From Euryarchaeota archaeon UBA557 (GTDB taxonomy: Archaea > Thermoplasmatota > Poseidoniia > Poseidoniales > Thalassarchaeaceae), in assembly GCA_002503285.1 (NCBI GenBank), contig DARI01000001.1:1-64000 (forward strand): DNA of 64,000 bases, in the 5' to 3' direction. The position numbers were made by a program, and so were the translations under genes. A model generated the notes under the pieces. It saw only the letters and a program-made list of their open reading frames with translations, ran no database searches and had not been told where the DNA came from. This document shows, piece after piece, positions 26,930 to 35,949 of this stretch. Each line of letters opens with the position of its first letter. The stretch's first letter is position 1.

Positions 26930-27682
26930 TTAGCATTGAGTGATATCGGCTTCTTCTATTTCCCATATGCCTCTTCCAGATTTAAAACAAACTTTTCCAC
27001 TACATTTTATTTTATTTCTCATATGAGGGCCCGATACCGTTATAGTTTCAAATTCTCCTCCTTCTCCATCTAAATTAAATCTAAATTGTTTTGATAAATT
27101 TACTAATTGTGATAAATTATCTTTCGTCAAAGATGTTCCTAACCATTCCTTATCTAATCCTTCACATGAAACCGAAATAAATTTTATTTCAAAGCCTAAT
27201 TCTATTAAAGAGTTCATATGTTCCAGAGGATCCTTATGCCAAAGTGGTGAAAATGATATTATTCCTAAACTTTCGCACATCCTCTCAATTCTTGTTTTTT
27301 GATAATCCGACCTTAATGCACCAGTTACTAGTGCATCAATTTTTAATTTTCCTATGAATAAATCTAAATTTTGATTTTTTTTAATATGTTCAGGCCATAT
27401 TGAATTATATGCATTTAAATTATCATTTTTTCCCAATATTGCATTTTTTAAATCTAACATTTCAAGTTCTTCTTTTCCACTAGATTCTACTGGTAACCAA
27501 GGGACATTCATGCACACTGATTGAAATGCAGAAATAAAAGTTCCTGGAATTTGAAACATCATCGAATCATTTCCTTTAATTCCGATAGTAATGATTGCAA
27601 CAGTATCCCAACCTTGCATCATTGCCCACCATGCAGCGTATGCAGAATCCTTACCTCCGGAGCAAAGGATAGCGACTCTCAC
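26930..27682 (-). CDS. dph6: Diphthine-ammonia ligase Dph6
   Basis: This 250-residue ATP pyrophosphatase has the PP-loop SGGKDS at residues 8-13 and the Dph6-specific DGEGGEFET motif near residue 208. Dph6 performs the last step of diphthamide formation, amidating diphthine on EF-2 with ammonia and ATP. The EF-2 gene at 37131 keeps the target histidine. The start codon is GTG, fixed by the position of the PP-loop a few residues later. The divergent proteasome alpha gene begins about 75-95 bases away. Confidence 0.88.
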   Translation of the reverse strand: MRVAILCSGGKDSAYAAWWAMMQGWDTVAIITIGIKGNDSMMFQIPGTFISAFQSVCMNVPWLPVESSGKEELEMLDLKNAILGKNDNLNAYNSIWPEHIKKNQNLDLFIGKLKIDALVTGALRSDYQKTRIERMCESLGIISFSPLWHKDPLEHMNSLIELGFEIKFISVSCEGLDKEWLGTSLTKDNLSQLVNLSKQFRFNLDGEGGEFETITVSGPHMRNKIKCSGKVCFKSGRGIWEIEEADITQC

Positions 27683-27754
27683 GACGTTCCGATTAAGACT
27701 TTAGAGATGAATGCCACCCATAATGAGAGTGTTAACGACTAAGATTGATAAGAG

Positions 27755-28486
27755 ATGCTTATGGCATTGGAGTTTATGCAACCGAGCGGACGCGGATATG
27801 ACCATGGAGTTTCGACATTCTCACCAGATGGTCGTCTCTATCAAGTAGAATATGCTAGAGAATCAGTAAAAAGAGGTACTACTACTGTTGGATTAAAGTA
27901 CAAAGATGGAGCAGTACTTATTGTAGATAAGAGAATTTCAAATAAGTTAGTAATTACAGATTCAATAGAAAAAATGTACCAAATCGACGATCATATAGGT
28001 ATGACTACTTCCGGATTAGTTGCAGATGCTAGGCAATTAGTCGATAAAGCCAGAGTCCAGTGTCAAATTAATAGGATGACATTTGGAAGTCCAATTTCTA
28101 TGATTACTTTAGTAAAGAAAATGTGCGACTACAAACAATCGTTTACTCAATATGGTGGAGCTAGGCCTTTTGGTACTGCATTACTCATTGCAGGTGTGGA
28201 TGATGAGGGCGTTCATTTGTTTGAAACTGATCCATCAGGTGCTTACCAATCTTACCAAGCAGGCGCTATTGGCCGAGGGAGGACTACGGTAATAGACCAC
28301 TTTGAAAAATCTTGGAAAAATGGAATGACACAGAATGCTGCAATAAAATTAGGTTTAGAGGCTCTTCAAGAATCTTTAGAAGACAGTCTAAACAAAGACA
28401 CTGTAGAAATTTCTATAGTAGACGCCAATGGTTATAATAAATTAGACAGAGAAACTACCTTAAAACATCTTTCTAAGTTTAAATAA
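27755..28486 (+). CDS. psmA: Proteasome alpha subunit
   Basis: This protein of about 236-243 residues forms the outer ring of the archaeal 20S core. It has YDHGVSTFSPDGRLYQVEYARE, shown here only as the family gate/N-terminal hallmark. A GG-type RPFGTALL strand and a YKAxAIG-like YQAGAIGRG loop follow. Three ATGs compete; the one at 27776 best fits the family N-terminus, while 27755 is the longest form. It heads the conserved archaeal proteasome-exosome gene run and lacks the catalytic N-terminal Thr, as expected for alpha. Confidence 0.96.
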   Translation: MLMALEFMQPSGRGYDHGVSTFSPDGRLYQVEYARESVKRGTTTVGLKYKDGAVLIVDKRISNKLVITDSIEKMYQIDDHIGMTTSGLVADARQLVDKARVQCQINRMTFGSPISMITLVKKMCDYKQSFTQYGGARPFGTALLIAGVDDEGVHLFETDPSGAYQSYQAGAIGRGRTTVIDHFEKSWKNGMTQNAAIKLGLEALQESLEDSLNKDTVEISIVDANGYNKLDRETTLKHLSKFK

Positions 28487-28530
28487 TGATCTTCACTACT
28501 TCTTAAGTCCTATTACTCTTCAGCCTATAC

Positions 28531-29220
28531 ATGGTTAGCCTAGATGACGCTGTTTTAGCCCGGCTTGAAAAGGGTGGTTCAAGATATGAAATTCTTGTTG
28601 ACCCTGATATGGTTCAAGAATGGAAACAAAACAATGAATCTGTAAAATTGTTAGACTTATTGGCTACTGAACAAATCTGGTCTGATGCCAGTTCTGGAGA
28701 TAGGCCAACCTCAGAGGCTCTAATCAATATATTCGGTAGTACTGATTTAATGGTATGTGTAAAAAAAATATTATTAGAAGGCTCAATACAATTAACTACA
28801 ATTCAAAGGAAAAAAATAGTTGAAGATAAGAAAAAGAAAATTATTAATGAAATAGCATCTACTGCTACTGATCCCAAGACTAAATTGCCCCATCCAGCAA
28901 GTAGAATAGAAATAGCATTAGATGAAGCGAGATTTTCAGTAGATCCATTTTTATCCATTGAACGGCAAGTGCAAGATGCCATTAAGATCTTAAAACCTTT
29001 GATTCCTCTTCAGTTTATAACTGTAAAGCTGGCTTTCCGCATCGCAGGAAAAGATTATGGAGGCGTTAATCAATTATTGAGAAACTCGATTAAGAAAGAA
29101 GAATGGCTGAGTGATGGCACATGGGTTTGCGTCATAGAAGTCCCAGGTGGTATGAAAAATGAAATTATCAGCCGAGTTTCTCAAAGGTCTTCGGACGCGG
29201 ATGTCAAGGAATTAGATTAG
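28531..29220 (+). CDS. sdo1: Ribosome maturation protein SBDS homologue
   Basis: This 229-residue protein is the archaeal SBDS length and has three domains. The N-terminal FYSH domain carries the KGGSRYEILVDP start, followed by a helical middle domain (KLPHPASRIE) and a C-terminal ferredoxin-like domain. The family releases anti-association factor from the large ribosomal subunit. It sits between psmA and rrp4, the usual archaeal location. Confidence 0.95.
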   Translation: MVSLDDAVLARLEKGGSRYEILVDPDMVQEWKQNNESVKLLDLLATEQIWSDASSGDRPTSEALINIFGSTDLMVCVKKILLEGSIQLTTIQRKKIVEDKKKKIINEIASTATDPKTKLPHPASRIEIALDEARFSVDPFLSIERQVQDAIKILKPLIPLQFITVKLAFRIAGKDYGGVNQLLRNSIKKEEWLSDGTWVCVIEVPGGMKNEIISRVSQRSSDADVKELD

Positions 29221-29284
29221 TATTTATCATCTTGATACTTTCATCAAGATTATCAATGAATGGCCAGTCGCGCGGCTTGATAAC

Positions 29285-29950
29285 ATGAGTGGAAAGAATA
29301 ATGCGGGCGGTCCGCAAGACTCTCAGATTGTAGTCCCGGGAGAAAATCTCGGACTTTCTGAAGAGTTTGAAGCAGGTCATGGAGTTATTATTAGAAATGA
29401 TAATCTCATGGCAACAAAAAATGGTAAATTAAAAATTAATGGTAAGATAATATCAATTGAACCATTACATTCTCAATATGTCCCTAGGCCAAGTGATTTG
29501 GTGATAGGATTTGTCGAAGGATGTACTAATAATATTTGGTTTATAGATATTGGAGCGCCATTTAATGCAATATTGCCTATGAGCTTAGGACCTTCAAAAG
29601 CATCTTTCGGATCTACAAGGCAAGTTCTAGATATAGGGGAAGCAATCCTATGTAGAATTCAGGAAGTCGAAGAAACTCACTCTAGTGTAGTAACTATGAA
29701 AGGAATGGGTCTTAGAAAAATTAGATCTGGTAGCATCGACGACATAGATCCTCATTTAATTGTTGAATTATCTAGAGACGGAAATAATTCATTAAGAAAT
29801 ATGAAAGAAGCAAATGATTGTAGAATAATTACTGCCGATAATGGTAGAATTTGGATTGATGGCGAAATAGATGGTATCATATCAGTCAGAAATGATCTAA
29901 ATGAAATATCAATAAATTCTCGTTTATTGAAAGAAGGAGGAGTTGCATAA
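29285..29950 (+). CDS. rrp4: Exosome RNA-binding subunit Rrp4
   Basis: This 221-residue cap subunit has an N-terminal domain (PGENL...GHGVI), an S1 domain (about residues 60-140) and a KH domain with a GxxG-like INxxI pattern. Rrp4 feeds RNA into the Rrp41-Rrp42 ring. The stop codon overlaps the rrp41 start by one base, so translation is coupled. Confidence 0.93.
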   Translation: MSGKNNAGGPQDSQIVVPGENLGLSEEFEAGHGVIIRNDNLMATKNGKLKINGKIISIEPLHSQYVPRPSDLVIGFVEGCTNNIWFIDIGAPFNAILPMSLGPSKASFGSTRQVLDIGEAILCRIQEVEETHSSVVTMKGMGLRKIRSGSIDDIDPHLIVELSRDGNNSLRNMKEANDCRIITADNGRIWIDGEIDGIISVRNDLNEISINSRLLKEGGVA

Positions 29951-30669
29951 TGGGTGGTTACGGAGATATAAAGATGATAGATGAAAATGGATTACGTATG
30001 GATGGTAGGTCTGCTACTGACGTACGACCCATTACAATTGAAACTGGAGTGGTCCCTGTAGCAGATGGAAGTTGCCGAATGACGTGGGGGACAAACGATG
30101 TTATTGTGGCAGTTTATGGTCCAATGGAAGCACATCCTAGAAAAATTCAACGTCAAGATAGAGCAGTATTGGATGTAAGATATAATATGGCACCATTTTC
30201 AACTACTGATAGAATAAGGCCAGGTTTTAACCGACGAAGTAGGGAGATAAGTAAAGTAACTGCAGACGCGTTAGCGAGTGTAGTATTACTTGAAATGTAT
30301 CCAAGATCAAAAATACGTGTAGAAATAGAAGTTATTTGCGCAGAAGCCGGCACTCGATGTGTAGGCCTGACAGCAGCATCAGTAGCCCTAGCAGATGCAG
30401 GTATACCGATGACGGATATGGTAGTTTCAGTGGCATCAGGTAAAATAAATGATGTAGTAGTATGTGACTTAAACAAAGAAGAAGACAATTATGGCGAGGC
30501 CGATCTTCCTATGGGAGTACTGCCTAATACTGGTGAAATCGTATTCTTACAAATGGATGGGGACTTGTCTCCTGAACAATTTCAAACAGCTTGGGATTAT
30601 AATGTAAATGCAGCTATGGAAGTTCACAAAATTATGATCGAAGCCCTAAAGAATGGAGGTGCTAAATAA
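29950..30669 (+). CDS. rrp41: Exosome catalytic subunit Rrp41
   Basis: This 239-residue RNase PH-fold protein carries the archaeal exosome active site. It has MDGRSATDVRPI, phosphate/RNA-binding arginines (NRRSREI), and the catalytic acidic segment CDLNKEEDNYGEADLP. It degrades RNA 3' to 5' phosphorolytically and also adds tails. It starts on the last base of rrp4 and ends on the first base of rrp42. Confidence 0.96.
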   Translation: MGGYGDIKMIDENGLRMDGRSATDVRPITIETGVVPVADGSCRMTWGTNDVIVAVYGPMEAHPRKIQRQDRAVLDVRYNMAPFSTTDRIRPGFNRRSREISKVTADALASVVLLEMYPRSKIRVEIEVICAEAGTRCVGLTAASVALADAGIPMTDMVVSVASGKINDVVVCDLNKEEDNYGEADLPMGVLPNTGEIVFLQMDGDLSPEQFQTAWDYNVNAAMEVHKIMIEALKNGGAK

Positions 30670-31457
30670 TGGCTATACCATTAGTACCTAAAATTCTTCG
30701 ATCTCACCTTCTGGAATTAGCATCCAAAGATGAAAGAATTGATGGAAGAGGTCGTTGGGAAGGTAGGCAAACTAAGTTAGAAGTTGATATCCTGCCACGT
30801 GCAGAAGGCTCAGCAAAGGTTACTATGGGAGATACCATAGTTTATGCTGGAGTTAAATTTCAACTTATGACTCCATACTCTGATCGGCCCAATGAAGGCG
30901 GATTAATGTGTAGTGCTGAAGTGAGGCCTGTTGCTGGTAGGAATTGGGAACCCGGGCCACCTAGCGCAGAATCAATAGAACTTGGAAGAGTAGTAGATAG
31001 GGGGATCAGGGAATCTGGATGTATCGATGTCAAAAGTTTATGCATTATCCCAGGAGAAAAAGCGTGGCAAGTAATTTTGGACTTATTCGCTATTTCTGAT
31101 GATGGTAATTTATTTGATGCATTCGCACTTGCTGCAATTGCGGCTTTAAAGAATGCCAAAGTCCCATGTGAGAGATTCGAAGTTGGGCAAGATCACCTTC
31201 TTGAAGTCTCTTCAATGCCAATTATGTGTTCTTATCATAAAGTAGGCAATAGATTCGTTTATGATGCTAGTAAGAAGGAAGAATTGGGCGGAGATGAGAG
31301 AATACATATCACGCTTGGAGAGGCAAATCATGTCCACTCTCTTCAGAAGGGTCTAAAGGGAATATTCTCGGCGGACGAATTCGTAGAAATAATGGAGAAG
31401 GCCAAAGACACGTCCAAGGAACTTCGTAAATTAGTAAATTCAGTAGTAGGTGAATAA
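30669..31457 (+). CDS. rrp42: Exosome subunit Rrp42
   Basis: This 262-residue RNase PH-fold partner completes the hexameric ring with Rrp41. It is catalytically inactive itself but needed for RNA binding. The RIDGRGRWEGR start and the EVRPVAGRNWEPGPPSAES region are typical. The stop is one base before the next ATG at 31459. Confidence 0.95.
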   Translation: MAIPLVPKILRSHLLELASKDERIDGRGRWEGRQTKLEVDILPRAEGSAKVTMGDTIVYAGVKFQLMTPYSDRPNEGGLMCSAEVRPVAGRNWEPGPPSAESIELGRVVDRGIRESGCIDVKSLCIIPGEKAWQVILDLFAISDDGNLFDAFALAAIAALKNAKVPCERFEVGQDHLLEVSSMPIMCSYHKVGNRFVYDASKKEELGGDERIHITLGEANHVHSLQKGLKGIFSADEFVEIMEKAKDTSKELRKLVNSVVGE

Positions 31458-31458
31458 A

Positions 31459-31827
31459 ATGGCAAAAAGAACTCAAAAGGCTGGAGCAACAGCCAGATTC
31501 GGAGCTAGATATGGTGTTAGTGTAAGGCGTAGAGCTGGTGCCGCATTAATCAAGAAATCAAAAAATTATACATGTCCAGTATGTCAATATCAGAAGGTTA
31601 CACGCAAAGTTGCAGGAATATGGGAATGTAAAAAATGCAGTCATGTATTCTCTGGTGGTGTATGGGAGCCTTACACTCGTGCAACTGATGCGAATTCTAG
31701 AATTATCAGAAGATCTGTTGAAGGAGCAACTGCTACTGATATGACTATAATTGCTCAACAAGCAGCAATAGATTATGAAAAAGTATTAATTGAGAGTGCT
31801 TCAAATGTTAAATCAGAAGAAGAATGA
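31459..31827 (+). CDS. rpl37ae: Large-subunit ribosomal protein eL43 (L37Ae)
   Basis: At about 122 residues this protein is longer than the roughly 90-residue norm, owing to an extra C-terminal tail after the zinc ribbon. The ribbon is CPVC...CKKC. The N-terminus KRTQKAGATARFGARYG is diagnostic. I chose the ATG at 31459; a GTG three codons upstream is less likely. In many archaea the RNA polymerase subunit P gene follows here, but I see none. Confidence 0.94.
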   Translation: MAKRTQKAGATARFGARYGVSVRRRAGAALIKKSKNYTCPVCQYQKVTRKVAGIWECKKCSHVFSGGVWEPYTRATDANSRIIRRSVEGATATDMTIIAQQAAIDYEKVLIESASNVKSEEE

Positions 31828-32041
31828 ATGTTTATCATTGACATTACGAATATCTTCGGATAAAAATGAATCCTATTCTGCTAGTCTTACGACTGAAGCT
31901 GAATTCAAAGTTGAGGCCAATCAACTTATAATTGTTGAAAATGCTCCAAGTTTTGTAGATTTGAGGGCTAGATGGAATACCATAATGAGAGGCCTTATAG
32001 CATCTGAACATGTACTAAAGTCAGTAGAGGATGAGTATTGA
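31805..32041 (+). CDS. pcc1: KEOPS subunit Pcc1-like protein
   Basis: This protein of about 78 residues has the small alpha/beta fold of Pcc1. A beta hairpin is followed by the helix segment SFVDLRARWNTIMRGL, which matches the DLRA...N.Y.R pattern of the family. KEOPS makes t6A37 in tRNA, and Pcc1 is its dimerising scaffold. The start is uncertain: 31790 or 31805, both overlapping eL43. Position between eL43 and prefoldin beta is the classic archaeal place for pcc1, which raises confidence. Confidence 0.7.
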   Translation: MLNQKKNECLSLTLRISSDKNESYSASLTTEAEFKVEANQLIIVENAPSFVDLRARWNTIMRGLIASEHVLKSVEDEY

Positions 32042-32043
32042 TT

Positions 32044-32358
32044 ATGTCGGAAGGAAATAGATCTACGGAATTACAAGCCATAGTTCAAGAATTACAAATG
32101 CTTAGAAATCAAATACAGTCCTTTTCATCACAAATTTCTGAGTATGGCCTAACTTTAGACGCACTTCTAAATCAAGATCCCAATAAGTCAGTCTACCAGT
32201 CATTAGGTAATCTTTTGTTGGAAGTAGAGGATAGGGAAAAATTAAATTCTGAACTTTCACAATCAAAGTTAAATGTTGAAAATCATTTGAATAAGTTGAT
32301 AGAAAGGGAACAATCATTAAGGGTCAAATATGATGAATTAGTATCAGCACTTGAATAA
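32044..32358 (+). CDS. pfdB: Prefoldin beta subunit
   Basis: This protein of about 104 residues consists of two long coiled-coil helices joined by short beta hairpins (SVYQSLGNLLLEVEDREKL). With prefoldin alpha it forms the hexameric holdase that passes unfolded proteins to the thermosome. The ATG at 32044 lies three bases after the Pcc1 stop. The gene closes the conserved operon. Confidence 0.85.
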   Translation: MSEGNRSTELQAIVQELQMLRNQIQSFSSQISEYGLTLDALLNQDPNKSVYQSLGNLLLEVEDREKLNSELSQSKLNVENHLNKLIEREQSLRVKYDELVSALE

Positions 32359-32369
32359 ATGTGATAATT

Positions 32370-33200
32370 ATGGATATCATTGATGGTGAAGGCTCTAATT
32401 TAATTACGGACTTTTCTATACTTCAACACTTGATAAAAGACGGCAATAATGAACAAGCCATATTATTGTCTGAAGATCTATTAGTACGTTCTAGAGGGCC
32501 CCTTGAACGAAATCATATATATGAAGCTAAAATTAGGATGGAAAGGGCCTTGATTGGTGCAATTAATCAAGATGATATTGGTAAAGAATTACGTTGGTGC
32601 GTTGATAGACTAAATGCCTCAGATCCGTATTCATCTTCACACGGACTCGCATTGCTGAATTTAGCGGCGTGGCATTCAAATAAGAATGAAACAATGATGG
32701 CACTTGCTACTCATGCTGATATTTCTGATATTTTAGGACATCCTAGTGAAATTTTAGGACTATCTAGATTAGAATCAGCAAGAATTTTAATATCGATGGA
32801 GGATTATGAACCTGCAATGAGGCATATGTGGATTGCAAGAAATGAGTTTTCAAAATCTTCTATGGTTCCTGAAAATATTGTAAGCAATCTAGAATGGCTG
32901 GATATGGCACTGGACGATGTAGATGAAAATGCTCCAAATATGGAATTTAGGATTAAGAATGCAAAGCCAAGAGATAAACCAGGAAATTCTGTAATTTCCT
33001 CTAATCCTGACGATATTAAGTTAGTTGTAGAAGAATTAATCCCGATTATTTATCAAGATTTATCTGGTAAAAGTCGTACAGATTTAGGGATTATAATTGA
33101 TGCTTCTGATATCTTAGAAGTAAAAATCTGGAAAGAAATACTAATTAATCGAATAAATGAAATTCATGATCCTAGAGTCTTAGAAGTACTCCAATCATGA
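32370..33200 (+). CDS. Unknown helical-repeat protein
   Basis: This protein of about 276 residues is almost entirely alpha-helical, with alternating helix pairs reminiscent of TPR or similar solenoids (LLNLAAWHSNKNETMMALA; SMEDYEPAMRHMWIARNEF). No catalytic motif or signal peptide is visible. It follows prefoldin beta after 11 bases and is probably in the same transcript. Its 3' end overlaps the convergent Nudix gene by 37 bases. The function is unknown; a scaffold role is a guess. Confidence 0.55.
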   Translation: MDIIDGEGSNLITDFSILQHLIKDGNNEQAILLSEDLLVRSRGPLERNHIYEAKIRMERALIGAINQDDIGKELRWCVDRLNASDPYSSSHGLALLNLAAWHSNKNETMMALATHADISDILGHPSEILGLSRLESARILISMEDYEPAMRHMWIARNEFSKSSMVPENIVSNLEWLDMALDDVDENAPNMEFRIKNAKPRDKPGNSVISSNPDDIKLVVEELIPIIYQDLSGKSRTDLGIIIDASDILEVKIWKEILINRINEIHDPRVLEVLQS

Positions 33201-33556
33201 TTTCTAATTTTATTTAATTCATCTATTGACCATCCTATTCTCTCCGGTATTTCAATGCACCAACCAACTTCTTGTATGGCATCATCATTCGATTCCCACG
33301 CTATTGGTGTTGGTTCGTCCTCAACCTCAACCCAAACTACATACCCCCCGTCTACAATGTTCTCATCATAGGCTTTAGCAATACCTAACAACCCAGTTTC
33401 TTCAAATAATTCTCTCAATATTGCTTCTTCTATCCGTTCATTATCTTCTATTTTTCCACCAGGTAACTCCCATCCTCTTTTTTTATTCAAAACCATTAAC
33501 CAACATTCATTATCCACGTTAGATGTCACCCAACCTACTACAAATTCATTCTTCAT
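33164..33556 (-). CDS. Nudix hydrolase
   Basis: This 130-residue protein has a perfect Nudix box at residues 34-56, with Gly, Glu at the expected spacings and RELFEETGL. It is a compact MutT-like fold. Substrates of such enzymes include oxidised nucleotides, ADP-ribose and sugar nucleotides, and the sequence does not discriminate. Its start overlaps the stop of the upstream helical-repeat gene by four bases. Confidence 0.88.
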   Translation of the reverse strand: MKNEFVVGWVTSNVDNECWLMVLNKKRGWELPGGKIEDNERIEEAILRELFEETGLLGIAKAYDENIVDGGYVVWVEVEDEPTPIAWESNDDAIQEVGWCIEIPERIGWSIDELNKIRNHDWSTSKTLGS

Positions 33557-34560
33557 TTACTCAACTTCCTAAGTATTTTTTTTACTAATAATTCTGCTAT
33601 CTTATCACCTTCAGCAGCCATACTTCTAGCCTTAAAGAAAGCCTCCTGTATTTTATTCTCTTCTATCATTCTTTCAATATTCTCATATTCATTTTCTATT
33701 TTTGTATCATATTGATTACTTATTTCAGGCTCTTTTAAATCAACATTGGCTAATTTTTCCATCCTCTTAAGAAACTGAATCCTATCTGACAATTTTGGTT
33801 TAATCCAGTGTACTTTATCATTGCCATCTAATTTAGATTCCATTCTAATTTTAAAATTATTTTTTGATTGGCATTGAGGGAAGTGAAATTGAGCCTGGTC
33901 ATAACTAAACCATGCTTCATCATATTCCTGTCTTCGCTCGTGTATTTTCCCCAACTCTATCCAAACTTCATAATTTTCTGGTTTTTGTGCAAGCAAATAT
34001 TTGGATAAATCTAAGAATATATCTTCATATCCAGAGTTCTTAAATTTTTCTAACCTTCTAGAAAAAAGTATATTCGAGCGTGGATCTCTGGTATCTAATT
34101 TTTTTAATCTGTCACAAAAATTTTCAATCTCTTCTTCATTATTAATTATATTTTCCCACCATTTGTCTAAATCTAATGGATCAATTTTAAAAGCAGTATT
34201 CAAAAGATTTTCTCCAACCTCTACTAAATTTAAATTATTTAATTGAGACAATATTACATTATCTCTTCCTAAGACATTAAATAAATCTTCCAATATAATT
34301 TTTATTCCTGCATTATCTTTATTAATCACCTTAATTTTAACTAATATTCTCCAATTTTCAGGATTTGTAAAGTCATATAGTATTGACTGTTTAGCATTCT
34401 GTTCTGCCCATTCTAAATTTGTTCTATTATTTTCCAACTTCAAAAACTTCATGGCTTGACTTCTATGGCGATTGCCCAAACTGCGTCTAGGATGTTGTAA
34501 TGTAATTTTAAAATCTATCTTAGGCTCAACCATATATTGCATCTCATAAAACTGACTCAT
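33553..34560 (-). CDS. Unknown TPR-like protein
   Basis: This 335-residue helical protein has TPR-like units, clearest at EVWIELGKIHERRQEYDEAW, followed by basic and acidic helices toward the C-terminus. It overlaps the downstream Nudix gene by four bases and the upstream UbiD-family gene by 17 bases, so the three are probably one operon. No enzymatic motif is seen. The start could be the ATG at 34533 instead. Confidence 0.55.
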   Translation of the reverse strand: MSQFYEMQYMVEPKIDFKITLQHPRRSLGNRHRSQAMKFLKLENNRTNLEWAEQNAKQSILYDFTNPENWRILVKIKVINKDNAGIKIILEDLFNVLGRDNVILSQLNNLNLVEVGENLLNTAFKIDPLDLDKWWENIINNEEEIENFCDRLKKLDTRDPRSNILFSRRLEKFKNSGYEDIFLDLSKYLLAQKPENYEVWIELGKIHERRQEYDEAWFSYDQAQFHFPQCQSKNNFKIRMESKLDGNDKVHWIKPKLSDRIQFLKRMEKLANVDLKEPEISNQYDTKIENEYENIERMIEENKIQEAFFKARSMAAEGDKIAELLVKKILRKLSK

Positions 34561-35815
34561 ACTCAGATCTATCTTGGTCAGGTCCTAATGTAGCATCCAT
34601 ACCAATTTTACTTGTTAACCCCTCTTTTGATCTACTTGGATCAAGACTTGAGCCTTTTTGATTTGATAGAATCACTGTATCTTTGTCAGGCTGCCAACGA
34701 GTCATAAGGGCCCATTCGACTCTGGATGGATTTGATATATCTATGTCCTGGTCCACAACTATTACCTGTTTCATCGATTTATGCCCATTAAGGGCTGCAT
34801 GAATAGCCCTGACTCCATCACCTTCTCTTTGTGGTTTAATTTGTACGACTGAAGATAACCATCCACACCCACCATCAGTTAGATATACGTCGGTGCATGG
34901 AACAACTTCTGATACAGCCTCTTTAATCGTGGGAGCCCTTGGCATACCCATTAAAGTTCTATGTTCAACTTCTGCTTGTATTAAGGCATGAAAAACAGGA
35001 TTATTTCTATGATATACGGCATCATATTCTACCACTGGTTCTTGCCTAACTCCGTCTACTGTTCCAGTAATGTCTACATATGGTCCTTCATCATCAGTCT
35101 CCAAAGTTATTCTGGCTTCCATTGCGTATTCCGCATCTGCGGGAACTTGAATTCCATTTGGCAATTCCACCAATTCTAAAGGAGATCCATGCAATTTTTG
35201 ATGTAAAGAAGATGCCACATGCAATTCATCTAATGGCTCATTAAACGACATTGCAGCTGCCAATAGAACTACTGCATCTGGACCGTTGACAACTGCTATT
35301 GGAACCTCATCACCATTGGCTTGCGCCATCTCCATCATAGACCTAAGGTGCCTTGGTACAAATCTAGATACAGTGTGATTTCTATCTCTTAGATATTGCC
35401 TGTGGAAAGACATATTTCTAATGCCACCATATTGTGCAATGATGACTGATGCAGATTGATATCTACCCTTATCTTCGGAATAATGCCAAGGTATTGGTAG
35501 TAGTTCTAAATCAACTATTCGTTGTTTATTTTGAAATACTGGTGATTGTTCAGGTAATATAATTTTAGGTTCAGTGGGATTATTCATTGCCCATGCCAAT
35601 GTATCAATTAAATCTCCTGGCGAGATTTTAAAAGTTTTACATATTCTATCTCTTGTTAATACATTCATAGCAGCCCGATGGCCCTTAGATTCAGGAATAT
35701 TGTCAAATACTAATGGGGGATTACCATTTTTTAATGAATAATTCAACATCTCTTGAATCAGGCTTGTTCTTTGACTTATTATTTGAACATCATGAAGCAG
35801 GTCTCGGAATGCCAT
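34544..35815 (-). CDS. UbiD-family decarboxylase, candidate anhydromevalonate phosphate decarboxylase
   Basis: This prenylated-FMN-dependent decarboxylase of about 424 residues begins MAFRDLLHDVQ, the UbiD-family start. It has the flavin/metal-binding core (RNMSFHRQYLRD) and conserved acidic residues in QAEVEHRTLMG. In archaea with the modified mevalonate pathway, a UbiD homologue decarboxylates trans-anhydromevalonate 5-phosphate to isopentenyl phosphate. Isopentenyl phosphate kinase, the next step, is encoded at 41080. That link supports the assignment, but menaquinone-related UbiD roles remain possible. A longer frame to 35932 has no family support. Confidence 0.75.
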   Translation of the reverse strand: MAFRDLLHDVQIISQRTSLIQEMLNYSLKNGNPPLVFDNIPESKGHRAAMNVLTRDRICKTFKISPGDLIDTLAWAMNNPTEPKIILPEQSPVFQNKQRIVDLELLPIPWHYSEDKGRYQSASVIIAQYGGIRNMSFHRQYLRDRNHTVSRFVPRHLRSMMEMAQANGDEVPIAVVNGPDAVVLLAAAMSFNEPLDELHVASSLHQKLHGSPLELVELPNGIQVPADAEYAMEARITLETDDEGPYVDITGTVDGVRQEPVVEYDAVYHRNNPVFHALIQAEVEHRTLMGMPRAPTIKEAVSEVVPCTDVYLTDGGCGWLSSVVQIKPQREGDGVRAIHAALNGHKSMKQVIVVDQDIDISNPSRVEWALMTRWQPDKDTVILSNQKGSSLDPSRSKEGLTSKIGMDATLGPDQDRSEYESVL

Positions 35816-35949
35816 GCAACGAACCGAGAGTACAATCTGTTTGAATGTTAGCAAAGAGAAACGTTGTTTCAGGCCAATATTAATTGTGTTCAGCCCTTCA
35901 CTTCTTATACCAAAGGTCGGTCGGCGGAACATCGTTTAGAGGGTTATAG

